A stretch of DNA of 64,000 bases. It comes from JASHPR01 sp963833885 (GTDB lineage Bacteria > Actinomycetota > Actinomycetes > Streptosporangiales > Streptosporangiaceae). The stretch is taken from assembly GCA_963833885.1 (NCBI GenBank), contig CAWHZU010000006.1, positions 186,001 through 250,000 on the forward strand, read 5' to 3'. Below the pieces are notes generated by a model. That model was given only the letters and a program-made list of their open reading frames with translations. It made no database searches and was not told where the DNA came from. The stretch's first letter is position 1, and every line of letters starts with the position of its first letter. Below, in pieces: positions 62,220 to 64,000 of the stretch. A program made the translations under genes and the position numbers.

Positions 62220-64000
62220 ATGACCAGCTCGGATAATCCACGTGAGCATGCCCACGGCGCGACAGGGTCAGTGTGGCAGCCCGGTCAACCGGTCGTGCCG
62301 GGCGTCAGCCGGCGCCGCTTCCTGCAGTACACGGCGCTCGGCAGCGCGGCGGCAGCTGCCGCGGCCGTCGGCGCCTGCGGGCCATCGGCCGCCAGTGTGG
62401 CCCGCAGTTCGACGGCGGCCCGGGTGCTGCCCAAGGGCTGGAGCGGGACCATCGCCGACCTGAAGCACGTGGTGATCCTCATGCAGGAGAACCGGTCCTT
62501 CGACCACTACTTCGGGACCCTGCGGGGAGTCCGGGGCTTCGCCGACAAGCAGGCCCTCACCTGGCAGAACGGGAACAAGATCTTCCAGCAGCCCGACGCG
62601 GCTCGGACCGACCTCGGGTACCTGCTGCCCTACAACCTCACCGACCAGGTCGACGGTGACCTCGACCACAGCTGGGACGGCGACCACGCGGCCCGGAGCG
62701 GCGGGCTGTGGAACAACTGGGTTCCGGCCAAGACCGAAGAGACGATGGGCTACTTCACCCGCGACGAGATCCCGTTCCAGTACGCGGTCGCCGACGCCTT
62801 CACCGTCTGCGATGGCTACCACCAGGCGATCATGGCGCCCACCAGTCCCAACCGGATGTACTTCTGGACCGGGACGTCGTCGGGCTGGACCAGCAACCCC
62901 AACGACTACGAGGTCGACTTCGGGCCCGACGCCGGGACGCCCAAGGTCACGACCTACCCCGAACTGCTGCAGGCCGCCGGGATCGACTGGCAGGTCTACA
63001 CCAACGACCAGGTGGGAGACAGCGGCAGCTTCCCCGATTACTTCCTGGGCGACTACGGCGACAACCCGCTCTGGTTCTATCAGCAGTACAACAGCAGCAA
63101 CAGCCGCAACGGCGGGACCAGCCAGCTCGCGGTCCGCGGGGCGGTCACGCCCTGGCAGACCGACGCGGGGGCGCCGGCGCTGAGCAAGACCCACGCCGCG
63201 TACGTGCTGTCCTCGTTCATCAAGGCCGTCAGCAGCAACGCACTCCCCCAGGTGTCGTGGATCGTCGCCCCCGCCGGCTACTGCGAGCATCCCTCCTACA
63301 CCCCCGACTACGGCGCCCACTACGTGAACACCGTGCTCCAGACGCTGTTCTCAAACCCCGAACTGTGGCGGAACACGGCGCTGTTCATCACCTACGACGA
63401 GCACGACGGGTTCTTCGACCACCAGCTCCCGCCATTCCCCGAGGCGAGCGTCACCGACGAGCACATCGCGGGTCTGCCGATCGGCCCCGGGACCCGGGTC
63501 CCGATGCTCATCTGCTCGCCGTGGACCCGGGGCGGCTACGTGGACTCCAACGTCTACGACCACACCTCGATGCTCCGGTTCCTTGCCGCCTGGACCGGGG
63601 TGCAGCCGGTCAACGTCACCCCGTGGCGGGCGTCGGTGACCGGCGACCTGACCGCTGCGTTCGACTTCCAGCACCCGGACTTCTCGGTCCCGCGCAACAT
63701 CCCGACCCTGGACCAGACCTGGGCCCTGACCCAGCTGACCGGCGGATCGACGACGCCTCCGGCTGAGGGCGACCAGAAGATGCCGGCCCAGGAGCCGGGA
63801 ACCCGGCCGCACCGCCCAACCGTCCACCAGCCCTTCGCCGATGTGACAGTGGACCGTAAGACCAGCCAGGTCACGGCCGCCCTCACCAACACCGGCAAGG
63901 TCGGCGTCTCCTTCGCCGTCTACCCCGACGACTATCTGCCCGCCACCCCCGCGCCGTTCACAGTCCTCCAGGGGTCGCCGCGCTCCTACGTCTGGGACGC
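62220..64000 (+). CDS. Tat-exported phospholipase C / phosphoesterase family protein (3' partial)
   Basis: An extracellular phosphoesterase of the bacterial phospholipase C/acid phosphatase family. SRRRFLQYTALG at about 30-41 is a twin-arginine signal, and the ACG after the hydrophobic run could be a processing site or a lipobox-like end. HVVILMQENRSFDHYFG near 84-100 is the family core, and YDEHDGFFDH holds later metal ligands. A C-terminal beta domain begins near 540. GGAG lies about 8 nt before the ATG. The frame is still open at the right edge (593 codons visible). It probably cleaves phosphatidylcholine or phosphoesters. Confidence 0.9.
   Translation, partial: MTSSDNPREHAHGATGSVWQPGQPVVPGVSRRRFLQYTALGSAAAAAAAVGACGPSAASVARSSTAARVLPKGWSGTIADLKHVVILMQENRSFDHYFGTLRGVRGFADKQALTWQNGNKIFQQPDAARTDLGYLLPYNLTDQVDGDLDHSWDGDHAARSGGLWNNWVPAKTEETMGYFTRDEIPFQYAVADAFTVCDGYHQAIMAPTSPNRMYFWTGTSSGWTSNPNDYEVDFGPDAGTPKVTTYPELLQAAGIDWQVYTNDQVGDSGSFPDYFLGDYGDNPLWFYQQYNSSNSRNGGTSQLAVRGAVTPWQTDAGAPALSKTHAAYVLSSFIKAVSSNALPQVSWIVAPAGYCEHPSYTPDYGAHYVNTVLQTLFSNPELWRNTALFITYDEHDGFFDHQLPPFPEASVTDEHIAGLPIGPGTRVPMLICSPWTRGGYVDSNVYDHTSMLRFLAAWTGVQPVNVTPWRASVTGDLTAAFDFQHPDFSVPRNIPTLDQTWALTQLTGGSTTPPAEGDQKMPAQEPGTRPHRPTVHQPFADVTVDRKTSQVTAALTNTGKVGVSFAVYPDDYLPATPAPFTVLQGSPRSYVWD

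Overview
The window is a 64-kb piece of a high-GC (about 70%) actinobacterial chromosome. This rests on strong G/C preference at third codon positions, GTG and TTG starts, many starts that look leaderless (a -10 hexamer about 6-9 nt before the start codon), and the family mix: PadR, IclR, PucR and LacI regulators, a SpoIIE phosphatase with an anti-sigma-type kinase domain, a P1-family peptidase, and M20 and M19 hydrolases. Genus cannot be fixed from the sequence. No rRNA, tRNA, CRISPR array, prophage or intact transposase was seen.

Layout. (1) 1-2.8 kb: end of a dipeptide/oligopeptide ABC importer (DppC-type permease plus a fused DppD-DppF ATPase). (2) 3.0-9.5 kb: TetR regulator divergent from a small membrane protein, then an HtrA-like protease divergent from a secreted GH31 glycosidase. 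(3) 9.6-16.4 kb: a MarR remnant, a PAS-GAF-SpoIIE-ATPase signalling protein, an AcuC/HDAC-like deacetylase, and a divergent pair of peptidases (P1 family and S9). (4) 16.5-21.3 kb: FtsX-type ABC exporter with its PadR regulator and tandem operators, then DUF1622/DUF1269 membrane genes. (5) 21.4-30.1 kb: an alpha/beta hydrolase, a LysR/EamA pair, a pyruvate aldolase/acylating acetaldehyde dehydrogenase pair with a divergent IclR regulator, a 2'-5' RNA ligase-like protein, an ankyrin protein and an APH-fold kinase. (6) 30.1-37.7 kb: a TIG-domain membrane protein, a PadR/membrane protein/signal peptidase I operon, and an APC permease divergent from LacI plus ribokinase with a clear LacI-type operator between them. 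(7) 37.7-42.9 kb: an accessory patch with a Phd/RelE toxin-antitoxin pair, a sarcosine-oxidase-like enzyme, a GH25-like gene broken by an amber codon and a frameshift, a Schlafen-group-3-type helicase with a PD-(D/E)XK-like N-terminus, a sulfatase scar and a 17-bp inverted repeat. (8) 42.9-51.7 kb: two medium-chain dehydrogenases and an operon of a glutamine-synthetase-like ligase, a cytochrome P450 and a GAF-PucR regulator, which looks like an amine-catabolic unit; then a frameshifted VOC gene and an MFS permease. (9) 51.7-64 kb: msrB-msrA with a strong terminator, an SDR lacking the usual catalytic Tyr, a BAX-inhibitor-like protein, a second APC permease, a STAND-like TPR protein, an M20 and an M19 hydrolase, and the start of a Tat-exported phospholipase C.

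The best candidates for new biology are the glutamine synthetase-P450-PucR operon (45183-49562) and the nuclease-helicase gene with its decayed neighbours (39561-42839). Several regulator/operator pairs can also be read directly: TetR 3651-3711, PadR 19689-19720, IclR 26274-26297, LacI 34865-34892 and the toxin-antitoxin pair 38254-38267. Three genes are visibly broken (39561, 42537, 49566) and one more is probably a remnant (9661).
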